This document shows, in pieces, positions 42,386 through 51,511 of a stretch of 64,000 bases of DNA. Within the stretch, counting starts at the first letter, position 1. The number at the start of each line of letters is the position of its first letter. Source of the DNA: Paenibacillus pabuli (GTDB lineage: Bacteria; Bacillota; Bacilli; Paenibacillales; Paenibacillaceae). The translations under genes were made by a program, and so were the position numbers. Location: NCBI RefSeq assembly GCF_039831995.1, contig NZ_JBDOIO010000003.1:1426001-1490000 (forward strand), read 5' to 3'. The notes under the pieces are model-generated. The model ran no database searches, had not been told where the DNA came from, and saw only the letters and a program-made list of their open reading frames with translations.

Positions 42386-44584
42386 TTATGTTTTTTGACC
42401 TGGCAGCCACCAGTTCCATTTCCCCATCAGCTTCATTAATGCGGGCACGAGCAGCAAACGAATGACTGTGACATCAATGAGCACTGCAGCAGTAATGCCA
42501 ACGCCAAGCTGCTTCACTCCTTCCACATCTCCAAACGCAAATGGTATCGTCACTGCAAGCAGAATGGCAGCCGCCGATGTAACCAGTCGACCAGTTGATG
42601 CAAGTCCTTGCATAACGGCCAGGTCACTGTCTCCTGTCAGGCGATAGATCTCCTGTATCCGGCTAATCATAAATACGCCATAGTCCATTGAAATGCCGAA
42701 GACAAGACCCGCGATAAATACCGGAATCATGATGGCAATCGCCGAAGGCTCCATCCCCAGATGACCTTGATTGAAAACCAGCACCAATACTCCAAACGAA
42801 GCTGTCAGGCTGAGCATATTCATTAGAATTGCTTTGATTGGAATCAGCAGTGAACGAAATGCCGCGAGCAGTACAATGTAATTCGATACGATTACGAAAA
42901 GCATCACCTTGGGCAGTTGTCTCAGAATTTCCTGCATAATCTCAACCTGTGAAGCGGCTTCTCCGCCATAACGGATGGGTATTCCCTGAACGCGTAGTTG
43001 CGCGTCCCGATCATTCATCTTGTTCAGCCAGTCAGCAGCTTGTTCCGATCCCGGTGCTCCCCTGATGGTAGCCACCATACGAATGGCGTCCTCCGAAACG
43101 TACATAGAGAGAAGCGACTCGTGCAAAATCAACTCGCTGCTCGCGCTTTCAGTTAGCCGTGTTCTGTCCTGGCCTGGCCTGTACTTCTGATCCACTCCCC
43201 AGACAGATTCAATCTGAAGAACATTTTCGTCCCTCTGGAGTTCTCGTACCTTGCGAAGTGCCGTATTCCAGTGTGAAGCGGTTATCCTCTCTCCCGTTCC
43301 TCCAATGAGGATGTCGACGGAAGCGATGTCCTTCTGTGCGAAAACCTTCTGCACGTCCTCTGCTGCTTGCCGGGATTCGATTGTTGCTGGAAGTGAGGTT
43401 GCATCCGGAATGGCCATCTCCAACTGCTGAACCGGAAGCACGCAGAATAGCAGAATGCCTGTACCTAGTAAGGTCATCCGTACCGGTTGTTTCATGACTG
43501 TGCCGAACCACTGAAGCCATATGGAAGGCTTACGCGGCGGTGTACTGATGGAGTTTTGCTTTTTACGTTTAAAGATCCGCTGGGCATAGAGCGTAAGGAT
43601 CGCTGGCAGCAAGGTCACATTGATCAACACGGAGATTATCAGGACCGTCATCGCACCGAGCGAGACACTTAGAAACATGGGTAGTCTGATCCAGACCAGC
43701 GATAACAGGCCAAGCAGCACGCAAGCTGCAGAAAACAAAACAGCCCTCCCGGCTGTCCGCAGCGTCCTCTGGATAATCTCATCCGAGCTCTGCCCATGAT
43801 CATGCTTGCATACCTGCATTTCATCCCTGTATCTGCTTAGAATGATCAGCGCAAAATCGATGCTTAGAGCCATCCCCACCATCGGTATGACATTAATAAC
43901 GAAATTTGACAGTTCCACGTAATGTCCTATAAGCGAGGTTAAACCAATAGCGGTGACCACACCGATGACACCCATAATTACAGCAGCAAGTGCCGCATAC
44001 AAACCTCGGAATGCAAAACATAGAATGAGCAGCGCAATCGGTAAGCCAACCATTTCTGCCCGCTCCAGATCCCGAAAGCTCAATCGATTCACATCCTGCT
44101 GAACCACAGGCTTGCCGGTTAAACGAATGTTTCCGTGATCATCTGTCGTATCCAGGGAACGAAGCTGCTCAATGGGAGCATTCATCCGGTACGCCGGAAC
44201 CTTAAAATCCAGGAGCGCATAAGCCGTATCATCTCGCATCATTGTGCTTCCTTCAGCCTCAAGCGGAGAGATGATCGTTGAAAGGTCAGGAAGCGTGCGT
44301 ACCTCCTGCAGATGTCTGCCGACCCAATTCCGAAATTCCGCCGGAGAGGAGCCTGTCTTTTTTTCATAAACGACAATGATCGGATCATCCGGTATTCCGA
44401 AGTTTTCCTTGAGAATAAGCTCAATATGATGGGCATCTCCATGAATCCGTTTCAACCCATGATCCTGAACAACATCAGGCAGTTTCCATGCCCATGCGGC
44501 TGATATCCCGATAATAAAAACCCAGCTGATCATGATGAACCGTGGATATCGGCCAATAAAGTAAGCAAGGCTGCGATAACCCAT
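42386..44584 (-). CDS. MMPL-family RND-type membrane transporter
   Basis: 732 residues with about 12 membrane segments in two halves, each preceded by a large external loop, as in MmpL/YdfJ lipid or drug exporters. The N-terminus (YPRFIMISWVFIIGISAAWA), VINVIPMVGMALSIDFALII with the RND proton-relay Asp, and in the second half AIMIPVFIAGLVFGISMDYG, then FMISRIQE, mark the family. The start at 44584 has GAGGAG 7 bases upstream; a TTG two codons earlier is too close. It is transcribed alone; cargo is unknown. Confidence 0.88.
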   Translation of the reverse strand: MGYRSLAYFIGRYPRFIMISWVFIIGISAAWAWKLPDVVQDHGLKRIHGDAHHIELILKENFGIPDDPIIVVYEKKTGSSPAEFRNWVGRHLQEVRTLPDLSTIISPLEAEGSTMMRDDTAYALLDFKVPAYRMNAPIEQLRSLDTTDDHGNIRLTGKPVVQQDVNRLSFRDLERAEMVGLPIALLILCFAFRGLYAALAAVIMGVIGVVTAIGLTSLIGHYVELSNFVINVIPMVGMALSIDFALIILSRYRDEMQVCKHDHGQSSDEIIQRTLRTAGRAVLFSAACVLLGLLSLVWIRLPMFLSVSLGAMTVLIISVLINVTLLPAILTLYAQRIFKRKKQNSISTPPRKPSIWLQWFGTVMKQPVRMTLLGTGILLFCVLPVQQLEMAIPDATSLPATIESRQAAEDVQKVFAQKDIASVDILIGGTGERITASHWNTALRKVRELQRDENVLQIESVWGVDQKYRPGQDRTRLTESASSELILHESLLSMYVSEDAIRMVATIRGAPGSEQAADWLNKMNDRDAQLRVQGIPIRYGGEAASQVEIMQEILRQLPKVMLFVIVSNYIVLLAAFRSLLIPIKAILMNMLSLTASFGVLVLVFNQGHLGMEPSAIAIMIPVFIAGLVFGISMDYGVFMISRIQEIYRLTGDSDLAVMQGLASTGRLVTSAAAILLAVTIPFAFGDVEGVKQLGVGITAAVLIDVTVIRLLLVPALMKLMGKWNWWLPGQKT

Positions 44585-44720
44585 ATCCAAGCTCCTCTTA
44601 TATCAGATTGACATTCCATGTTTCATGGATGGAACAGGCTATATTATGACGATCAGATAACGTACCTGAATAGTACAAGTCTATTCACCCCAGCATCCGT
44701 TTATGTTCAGCAAACAAGCA

Positions 44721-44762
44721 AAGACGGACAAGACCTGCACGTTTGCACAGGTTGTCCGTCTT
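44721..44762 (-). terminator. Terminator of the flavin reductase-like gene
   Basis: AAGACGGACAAGACCTGC / GCACAGGTTGTCCGTCTT arms, 21 bases past the stop. Confidence 0.75.
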
Positions 44763-44782
44763 GATTAATCGATTCTAATATC

Positions 44783-45406
44783 TTATACAGGCCGAACTAC
44801 CGTAAATCGCTCGCCAAGTTTAGCGTAATCATTGCCGGCAAGACGGCTTACGGGTTTAAGGTGATCCATCAATATGTAATGATGAGCAGGGTCATACACT
44901 TTTTCATTAAAGTGATATTGTACGATGCGAACGAGAAGCAGATCTGTTACCGGTTTGCCTTCGTCATTAGAAATCGGTATGTGCTGATATAGACGGCATT
45001 CCATGCGAATCAGTGCTTCCTGTATTCCGGGCACCGTCACAACTGAACTTGATACCGTCGTCAGGTTGGTCCGCTCCAACTCGCTCTCATGCGGTTCAAG
45101 CAGTGCTGCGGTCTCGTTCATCTCGTTAACGATCGATTCGTCACAGATATGTACTACTAGCTCTTGCCCTGTAATCGCATTACGGGCGGTATCTTTCATG
45201 ACTCCATCCTTGCGGTTAATGGAAATGGACAACAAGGGTGGATCGGAGCTAACGACATTAAAGAAACTGAACGGAGCTGCATTTACGACGCTGCCGTCCT
45301 CTGAGAGGGTTGTGACAAAAGCAATCGGGCGCGGCACGACCGAACCACTCATCAGTTTATAATTATCCCTGCTCGTCAGATCATTTGGATTCAATGTATA
45401 CATCAT
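44783..45406 (-). CDS. Flavin reductase-like FMN-binding split-barrel protein
   Basis: 207 residues. SGSVVPRPIAFVTTLSEDGS, NAAPFSFFNVVSSDPPLLSI and GVMKDTARNAITGQELVVHI are the FMN-binding split-barrel motifs of the DIM6/NTAB flavin reductase-like group. Such proteins reduce flavin with NAD(P)H or act as small flavoprotein oxygenases; the actual substrate is unknown. AAAGGGG lies about 9 bases before the ATG. It is a single gene. Confidence 0.87.
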   Translation of the reverse strand: MMYTLNPNDLTSRDNYKLMSGSVVPRPIAFVTTLSEDGSVVNAAPFSFFNVVSSDPPLLSISINRKDGVMKDTARNAITGQELVVHICDESIVNEMNETAALLEPHESELERTNLTTVSSSVVTVPGIQEALIRMECRLYQHIPISNDEGKPVTDLLLVRIVQYHFNEKVYDPAHHYILMDHLKPVSRLAGNDYAKLGERFTVVRPV

Positions 45407-45493
45407 AGACCTATCCCCTTTCCTAATCGGGAACGAATGGTTCCCATACGGACACTGTTACTTCGTAAGTATATATCGGGTCATACTAAAAAA

Positions 45494-45530
45494 ACAAAAA
45501 ACTCCCTGATGCCCATGACACCAGAGAGTT
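45494..45530 (-). terminator. Terminator of the siderophore-binding lipoprotein gene
   Basis: AACTCCCTGATG / CACCAGAGAGTT arms followed by TTTTTTG on the minus strand. Confidence 0.75.
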
Positions 45531-45568
45531 GTACGATGATGTGCAGCACACATCATGTTCCATTCATT

Positions 45569-46570
45569 TTATTTAACAATACTTTTCTGAATATCTTCCA
45601 GGATTTGAGTGTTTGCTTGCACTCCGCTATACAACCAGCTGCTAGTGCTCTCAAACTCGTATACTTCTCCGTTTTTCACAGCAGGAATACTTTGCCACAC
45701 TGCATCTTTCAACGCTTCTGCCCCTGTTCCCTTATCACTGTTAACCAGGAATAGATAGTCAGCATTCATATCAGCGATTCTTTCCAAGGAAACCTCGGAC
45801 CAGTTACCTGTTGCCTTTGCCGATATTTCCTTCACGACTTCAGGCTGTTGCAGTCCGAGTTCATTGTACATGACTTCACCACTGGAGACATTGTTACTAA
45901 CAACATAAAACTTGTTATTGAACAGCCACAATGCTGCTGCAGTTTTCGTACCACCTGTTGCCGCAGCAACTTTTTCTTTAATTTCTTTTGCTTTTGCATC
46001 GTAATCGTCAAGCGCTTTTTGAGCTTCATCGGATTTGTTCAATAGCTCGCCTATTTTCAGGAGAGCCTGACGCCAATCCTTGTTCACATCATCACCAAGT
46101 ACATAAGTCGGGGCAATTTTATTGTATTGTTCATACTTCTCCCCTTCTACTGTACTTTCAGAACCCATAATGATCAGGTCCGGCGAGAAGCTGGCAACAG
46201 CTTCAAAAGGAAGTTCGCTTGCAATTGTAGGAATGCCATTCAGATTTTCTTGAAGATAATCCTGCACACTGCTGCCATCACGGGCTGACCACTGAGCAGC
46301 CGGCTTAACGCCGAGTGTTACCAGATGATCTTCCAGATAGGAAGCAATGACACGCTGCGGATTAGCTGGAATAGTCACATCATGACCCTGTGCATCTTTT
46401 ACTGTTCGTTCTGTTGGAGCTTCTGTCTGTGTCTCAGTCTCCGATGATGTATTCGTCTCTCCTGCTGCAGTTCCATTATCTGCGGACTTCGTTCCGCATG
46501 CAGCCAGCCACAATGACATGACCATAATCGTAATTAGCAGCATGATCCCTTTTCGATTACTCTTCAACAC
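45569..46570 (-). CDS. Iron-siderophore ABC transporter substrate-binding lipoprotein
   Basis: 333 residues. The lipoprotein signal ends SLWLAAC (Cys25 from the chosen start), followed by a Thr/Glu-rich linker. Binding-protein type III features: DAQGHDVTIPANPQRVIASY, FSPDLIIMGSES, YNKIAPTYVLGDD and LERIADMNADYLFLVNSD. It should capture a ferric siderophore outside the membrane for an ABC importer; no permease or ATPase gene is adjacent. The GTG at 46570 gives the best signal peptide and has AAGGGG 8 bases upstream; ATG 46588 with GAGGTG is an alternative. A Fur box covers the promoter. Confidence 0.9.
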   Translation of the reverse strand: MLKSNRKGIMLLITIMVMSLWLAACGTKSADNGTAAGETNTSSETETQTEAPTERTVKDAQGHDVTIPANPQRVIASYLEDHLVTLGVKPAAQWSARDGSSVQDYLQENLNGIPTIASELPFEAVASFSPDLIIMGSESTVEGEKYEQYNKIAPTYVLGDDVNKDWRQALLKIGELLNKSDEAQKALDDYDAKAKEIKEKVAAATGGTKTAAALWLFNNKFYVVSNNVSSGEVMYNELGLQQPEVVKEISAKATGNWSEVSLERIADMNADYLFLVNSDKGTGAEALKDAVWQSIPAVKNGEVYEFESTSSWLYSGVQANTQILEDIQKSIVK

Positions 46571-46681
46571 GTGATTATCCCCTTTCATGATGAACACCTC
46601 AATATGAGCTGGTATGGCAAATTTAAAAGAGCCCTATACTCTCCGGTATATGATTCCTGTATGTACTTGTCCATTTCCATT

Positions 46682-46700
46682 GACAATGATAATTGTTATC
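46682..46700 (-). promoter_or_regulatory. Fur box
   Basis: GACAATGATAATTGTTATC matches the 19-base Fur consensus at about 16 positions. It overlaps the -10 element of the lipoprotein gene, as expected for iron-dependent repression. Confidence 0.85.
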
Positions 46701-46714
46701 AAATGAGTTGTCAA
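46686..46714 (-). promoter_or_regulatory. Promoter of the siderophore-binding lipoprotein gene
   Basis: Perfect TTGACA (46709-46714), 17-base spacer, TATCAT (46686-46691) on the minus strand. Confidence 0.75.
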
Positions 46715-46820
46715 TCCGGTTTTTCTTTTACAGCAATCGTTATCTCCAGATCCATTCACCTTTGGGCGAATGCCGCCATATGATGTTTTCAGAATACGAC
46801 GACAGGAAGGATGTTCGTAG

Positions 46821-47414
46821 ATGGATTACTTCAATAATGCGTACGCAGGTTACGGAGAAGACCGCTCTGTTCAGTTTCCTCCATTATTCCCTGGTGGCAG
46901 CCAGGGAGGGCAGCCCATTCAAGGAATCCCCGGAGGACAGGGATCTTTTCCCCCATACTTTCCAGGTGGAAGCACGGGCGGACAGCCACCGTTTTTTCCA
47001 GGAGGTGGGCATGGCACGGTTCCAGGCGTTCCCGCTCAGCTGTCGCAAGGCAATCTGCCTACCCTGTTAAGCGCCTATCCACGTCCGGTTGGGCAGCCAC
47101 CAGCTGAGATGGTATTTCTCTACAATCTGATTAAAAGCAGCCCTGGGCTTCTGCCATTGTTTATCCAGCAACAACCACAGAATTTGACCCAGGCTGTGCA
47201 ATTCGCCCAAACAGGCGTGACAGCGCCAAGGGATCAGAATCAGCGTGTACTGCCGAACTTTTGTTACAACCGATGGTCCCTTGTATTCACATACAATGAC
47301 GTCTTTCTCATGTGGCCTGCCATCAATATATTCGGTTTTGTCGTGGGTTATTTCTATCCGTTCCTTACCCCTGGCATTTTGCTCAATACGCAAATCTTGT
47401 TCGCACTTTGCTAG
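46821..47414 (+). CDS. Gly/Pro-rich protein with FPGG repeats, function unknown
   Basis: 197 residues. The first ~70 residues hold three FPGG-x-x-GGQP-like repeats (PPLFPGGSQGGQP, PPYFPGGSTGGQP, PPFFPGGGHG). The middle (PPAEMVFLYNLIKSSPGLLP, LFIQQQPQNLTQAVQFAQTG) is helical, and the end is hydrophobic and aromatic (VFTYNDVFLMWPAINIFGFV, VGYFYPFLT). It has no signal peptide. Composition suggests a spore-surface or self-assembling structural protein, which is inference. AAGGA lies 9 bases before the ATG and a strong terminator follows. Confidence 0.6.
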   Translation: MDYFNNAYAGYGEDRSVQFPPLFPGGSQGGQPIQGIPGGQGSFPPYFPGGSTGGQPPFFPGGGHGTVPGVPAQLSQGNLPTLLSAYPRPVGQPPAEMVFLYNLIKSSPGLLPLFIQQQPQNLTQAVQFAQTGVTAPRDQNQRVLPNFCYNRWSLVFTYNDVFLMWPAINIFGFVVGYFYPFLTPGILLNTQILFALC

Positions 47415-47419
47415 AACAC

Positions 47420-47468
47420 AAGTGCCCCACCCGAAGTTTGAACCTTCGGATGGGGCACTTGACATTTT
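47420..47468. terminator. Terminator between the FPGG-repeat gene and the MFS gene
   Basis: AAGTGCCCCA / TGGGGCACTT arms with inner CCGAAG / CTTCGG stem, then GACATTTTT. Confidence 0.75.
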
Positions 47469-47476
47469 TCATAAGA

Positions 47477-48703
47477 TTAACGGGTCTGCTTGCGATGCCC
47501 TCGCTTACCTACCATAACCAGATAGAGCAGTAATGCTCCAAGGTCTGCACAGGCGATAACGATCCCCATCGGTACAGCCGTTCCTTCTCCTCCCAAACCA
47601 ACAAGCGGAGCTACGATTCCGCCAAACAAGAACGTCATGACACCTATAAGTGCAGAGGCACTTCCTGCTGACTTCTCCTGATTGGCCATGGCCAGCGCGA
47701 AGGAAGCGGTGTTGACGAGACCAACACTGGAAACGACAAGAAATAAAGGAATCAATATGGAGATCAGATTTCCTCCCGATAGAATGGCAACGAGCAGCGA
47801 TGTGCCTCCCACAGCAGCCGCAACGAGACCGGCTATGAGCAAACGCGTTTCGGACACTTTGCCCGCCAATCTCCCCGCAATCTGGCTTGCCAGAATAATT
47901 CCCAAACCATTAATGGCGAAGCAGAGACTGAACATTTGCGGAGAGACGCCGTAAATCTTTTGCAGCACGAACGGCGAACCCGATATGTACGCGAACATCC
48001 CCGCTGCTACAAATCCTTGAGTCAATGCGTAACCCATGAACAGACGATCCGCTGCGATGTGCCGGAATGTGACCAAGGTCTGCTTCAACCCTCCGCGGGA
48101 TCTTCGTTCGGACGGCAGTGTCTCCCCAAGCCCAAAAATAACGGCCAGTAACGTAAGTATCCCAATAAGACTCAGCAAGATAAAGACACCACGCCATGAA
48201 GTATAAACGAGCAATTGTCCACCGATAATCGGTGCTGCGATAGGCGCTACCCCGTTAATAAGCATCAGCAGGGAGAAGAACCGGGTTAACTCCGGCCCGG
48301 AATACACATCCCTCACCACCGCCCGAGAAATAACGATGCCGGCTGCACCGGCTGCTCCCTGAATAAAACGCAGCACAACAAAAGAACCCATCGTCGGACT
48401 TACCAGACATAGTATGGAAGCGATGGTATAGAGCACAAGTCCTGCAATAAGCGGCGTACGGCGTCCTCGTACATCACTAAGGGGCCCAGCCAGCAGTTGT
48501 CCCGCAGCAAGCCCGACCATACAGGCTGTTAAGCTAAGCTGTGCATACGAAGGAGAGGAATTAAAATCCTCCGCCAGTGTAGGCAGTGCGGGCAGATACA
48601 TATCCAGGGACAACGGACCGAAGGCCGACAGCGTCCCCAAGATTAAGGCCATACGCACACGTGATGATGATTGATTATTTAAGGAGGCTGATGTACTTTT
48701 CAT
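47477..48703 (-). CDS. Bcr/CflA-family drug efflux MFS transporter
   Basis: 408 residues, 12 membrane segments. SAFGPLSLDMYLPALPTLAE near the N-terminus and GPLSDVRGRRTPLIAGL (loop 2-3 motif) are typical of the Bcr/CflA branch of drug/proton antiporters; RFIQGAAGAAGIVISRAVVR carries the usual motif in segment 4-5. Substrate range is unknown. The nearest ribosome-like sequence (AAGGAAAGGA) is about 14 bases before the ATG, longer than usual. It lies 44 bases beyond the alarmone synthetase gene on the same strand. Confidence 0.87.
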   Translation of the reverse strand: MKSTSASLNNQSSSRVRMALILGTLSAFGPLSLDMYLPALPTLAEDFNSSPSYAQLSLTACMVGLAAGQLLAGPLSDVRGRRTPLIAGLVLYTIASILCLVSPTMGSFVVLRFIQGAAGAAGIVISRAVVRDVYSGPELTRFFSLLMLINGVAPIAAPIIGGQLLVYTSWRGVFILLSLIGILTLLAVIFGLGETLPSERRSRGGLKQTLVTFRHIAADRLFMGYALTQGFVAAGMFAYISGSPFVLQKIYGVSPQMFSLCFAINGLGIILASQIAGRLAGKVSETRLLIAGLVAAAVGGTSLLVAILSGGNLISILIPLFLVVSSVGLVNTASFALAMANQEKSAGSASALIGVMTFLFGGIVAPLVGLGGEGTAVPMGIVIACADLGALLLYLVMVGKRGHRKQTR

Positions 48704-48747
48704 AGTGAATAAACTGATTCCTTTCCTTACGATGTTTCCTGTTTACT

Positions 48748-49497
48748 TTAGTGTTCACCGTCTCCGAGCAGCCGCAGCAGATTGGATGGCAATGTAAACT
48801 GCTGATTGTTAATGATGATGCGGCGCAGCTCTTCCTCATCCCGTTCATTCTCTGCATCCTTGATCTCTTGAATCTCCCGGTGAAGTCTCTCCATCTGTTG
48901 ATCGAGGGCATTGGCTGAATCTGCAGCGCATTTCAATTCTTTGGTCAAACGTTCAGGAACGTCCTTATTGTATTTATAGAAGATCTTGTGTTCAAGACTC
49001 GCCCAGAAATCCATGGCAATGGTACGGATCTGAATCTCAACACAGGCTCTCTCTTCACCATTGGACATATAGACAGGTACGTCCACCAGCAGGTGCAGGC
49101 TCTGATATCCGTTCGGTTTCGGATTCTGGATGTAGTCCTTCACTTCAAGCACACGCAGATCACTCTGGCTGCACAACATATCCTTGATCCGATAGATGTC
49201 CGAAATAAAGGAACATGTGATGCGGACGCCTGCAATGTCCTTGATATTTTTCTTGATACTTTCGAAGGTCAGCTCGTGATTTTTGCGAAACATCTTATTC
49301 ATGATACTTTCAGGAGACTTCAACCTGGATTTCGTATGCTCAATCGGGCTGTAATCATGCAAGGACTGAAACTCTTCCTTTAGGACCTCTATTTTGGTTT
49401 CCATCTGATCCAGAGCAAATTTATAAATCATCATGAATCTGGTAATTTCGTATTTGAATTTCTTGAATTGGTCAATCGGATGTGGCGCGTTCATCAT
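48748..49497 (-). CDS. relQ: Small alarmone synthetase, GTP pyrophosphokinase (RelQ/YjbM-like)
   Basis: 249 residues. Single RelA/SpoT synthetase domain that makes (p)ppGpp from ATP and GTP/GDP. Motifs: IKDIAGVRITCSFISDIYRI, DYIQNPKPNGYQSLHLLVDV (the G-loop-type PNGYQSLH) and ACVEIQIRT (catalytic Glu), then LEHKIFYKY. There is no HD hydrolase, TGS or ACT domain. It is longer than B. subtilis YjbM (about 211 residues) mainly by a charged C-terminal helix. The start at 49497 has AAGGA 8 bases upstream. Confidence 0.9.
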   Translation of the reverse strand: MMNAPHPIDQFKKFKYEITRFMMIYKFALDQMETKIEVLKEEFQSLHDYSPIEHTKSRLKSPESIMNKMFRKNHELTFESIKKNIKDIAGVRITCSFISDIYRIKDMLCSQSDLRVLEVKDYIQNPKPNGYQSLHLLVDVPVYMSNGEERACVEIQIRTIAMDFWASLEHKIFYKYNKDVPERLTKELKCAADSANALDQQMERLHREIQEIKDAENERDEEELRRIIINNQQFTLPSNLLRLLGDGEH

Positions 49498-49736
49498 GGT
49501 TTTCTTCCTTTCTTTTATGCACACTTGAGTTATTTATTGGTATAAGAATTCAGGCTGATGCACCTGTCTCAAATTCATTATAAAACATATGGAGCCAATA
49601 AACGAATTTTGTGACACACGAGCAGTTAGGATTAACGGGAGGTATGGGATCGGATTTTTGACACATGCTACATGTTATTCCATGCTCTACACTTGTCGTA
49701 TCCAGATCTATTGATCATGAAAGAGGCTGATTTTTT

Positions 49737-50609
49737 TTGCTGTATCAAGTGACGTATTCCTCCAATGAATTCCGCGTTAAAGCGTACATGTATCTGCCCG
49801 AAGGCTGCATGATTTCTTCTCCTTGCCACAAGCAAGAGACGAAGGAACGTAATGGAATAAATAGCCCAGACTCATTAAATGATGTGAAATTCCAGCTGCT
49901 GGCAAGTCGGTATCCTCCGAAGCAAACCATAAATATTATACAAGAACAGTGGCCTGTACTTATCTATTGTCGCGGAGGACTCGGCAATTATGGCGGCGTT
50001 AAAACGGCCTGGGTGGAACAGTTTGCGCACAAGGGGTACATCGTGTTCGCCCCCTCTTATCGCGGCAATGAGGGCAGCGAAGGACGGGACGAGTATGGTG
50101 GACATGATATTGAAGACGTGCGAGCCGCATACCGGCTAGTACAAGCACTTCCATATGCTGATTCAGCGCGTATCTCACTTATGGGATTTTCGCGCGGTGC
50201 AATCAATGCCGTCCATACAGCCACCTTCTTCAACGAAGGCCCCCATCATGTACACAAGCTGGTGCTTTGGAGTGGTGTGGCTGATGTCGAACGGACTTAT
50301 CATGAACGAACAGACCTTAGACGTACATTGAAACGTGTTCTGGGCGGATCGCCCCGTGCATTTCCCGAGGCCTATCTCGCCCGTTCTCCGCTGTCTGCTG
50401 TTTCCAAGCTCCGCTGCCCAGTGCTGATCATGCACGGTACAGAAGATACGCAGGTCAACTATAGTCATGGAACCCGTATGTATCATTGGTTGAAACGAAG
50501 CGGAATCGAAGTGACCTTTCATGCCTATGGGGGACAAAATCATTGGTTCCAGGACAATATTCATGCAGCCGCAGTAAACAACATGTTTGATTGGCTCGCA
50601 TCGCCTTAG
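49737..50609 (+). CDS. Alpha/beta hydrolase (prolyl-oligopeptidase-like S9 fold)
   Basis: 290 residues from a TTG with AGAGG about 10 bases upstream. PVLIYCRGGLGNYGGVK, the strand VFAPSYRGNEGSEGRDEYGG, nucleophile elbow LMGFSRGA (Ser), CPVLIMHGTEDTQV (Asp) and GGQNHWF (His) give a full catalytic triad of the dipeptidyl-aminopeptidase-like hydrolase group. No signal peptide. A 35-residue charged insert (about 26-60) is unusual. Substrate is unknown. Confidence 0.85.
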   Translation: MLYQVTYSSNEFRVKAYMYLPEGCMISSPCHKQETKERNGINSPDSLNDVKFQLLASRYPPKQTINIIQEQWPVLIYCRGGLGNYGGVKTAWVEQFAHKGYIVFAPSYRGNEGSEGRDEYGGHDIEDVRAAYRLVQALPYADSARISLMGFSRGAINAVHTATFFNEGPHHVHKLVLWSGVADVERTYHERTDLRRTLKRVLGGSPRAFPEAYLARSPLSAVSKLRCPVLIMHGTEDTQVNYSHGTRMYHWLKRSGIEVTFHAYGGQNHWFQDNIHAAAVNNMFDWLASP

Positions 50610-50701
50610 TTTCAGATGGAACGTGAACGTGTCGTCTTTATTTTATGAGATGATGCTGTATACTTGAGGGGTTGAGCATCTATTGAAAGGACGGATTCAC
50701 C

Positions 50702-51418
50702 ATGCAACAACCTCTACAAAAGTATTCACTTCTGCTTCTATGTCTTGCGGCTGGAATGGTCGATGTCATTGGATATCTGGGACTGGGACATGTACTTACT
50801 GCGAATATGACCGGCAACATCGTACTGCTCGGAATTGCCATTGCTCGCGCGCAGGAATTTGTCGTATTGCGCTCCCTGATTGCTCTGGCTGGCTTCATCG
50901 CCGGCAATGCGATTGCCGCACGCATGATCGGTACTAATCAGTCCCAAAATGGATGGTCACCCCGAGTTACCCGTGTTTTTATCGTCGAAAGCATTCTGCT
51001 CCTGATGTTCGCCATCGTCATGATCAGCCCTTATTCAGAACAACTGTCGTACCTGCTAATCGCCATACTGGCTGCTGCTATGGGCATGCAGACGACGGCT
51101 GCGCGGCGGATCGGTATAGCCGGAATCTCCACCACAGTACTGACGAACAATCTCGCCGCAGTCGTCGAAGATGCCGTAAGCATTCTGCAGCGCCTCCGAC
51201 ACGCAAGGATAGGTTCACTTATGAATGCTCTATCCACTGATTCGTATTTGCGGGTGTTTGCCGTAATCATATATCTAATGGGTGTCATTGTCGCGGCACT
51301 TATGTTTCATAACATTCCTATGGTTGCTGTCTGGATACCAGTACTCGTGGTTGGAGGCGTCACTTTGCTTGCCAAATATCGGTTTAACGATGAGCAAGTT
51401 GGCACAACCGAACGTTAA
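50702..51418 (+). CDS. DUF1275 (YoaK-like) membrane protein
   Basis: 238 residues, about six to seven membrane segments. CLAAGMVDVIGYLGLGHVLT followed by ANMTGNIVLLG is the family signature, and MGMQTTAARRIGIAGISTTV its second conserved part. The family's transport role is not established. AAAGGA lies about 10 bases before the ATG. It follows the hydrolase gene by 92 bases on the same strand. Confidence 0.9.
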   Translation: MQQPLQKYSLLLLCLAAGMVDVIGYLGLGHVLTANMTGNIVLLGIAIARAQEFVVLRSLIALAGFIAGNAIAARMIGTNQSQNGWSPRVTRVFIVESILLLMFAIVMISPYSEQLSYLLIAILAAAMGMQTTAARRIGIAGISTTVLTNNLAAVVEDAVSILQRLRHARIGSLMNALSTDSYLRVFAVIIYLMGVIVAALMFHNIPMVAVWIPVLVVGGVTLLAKYRFNDEQVGTTER

Positions 51419-51511
51419 CATTCGATGTTTTTTATATGCAATATTAATCTTCATGTTAAACATTCAACGGCATGTGGTGTTGGTATCCACTCTCAGATAT
51501 CCTCAATTTCT

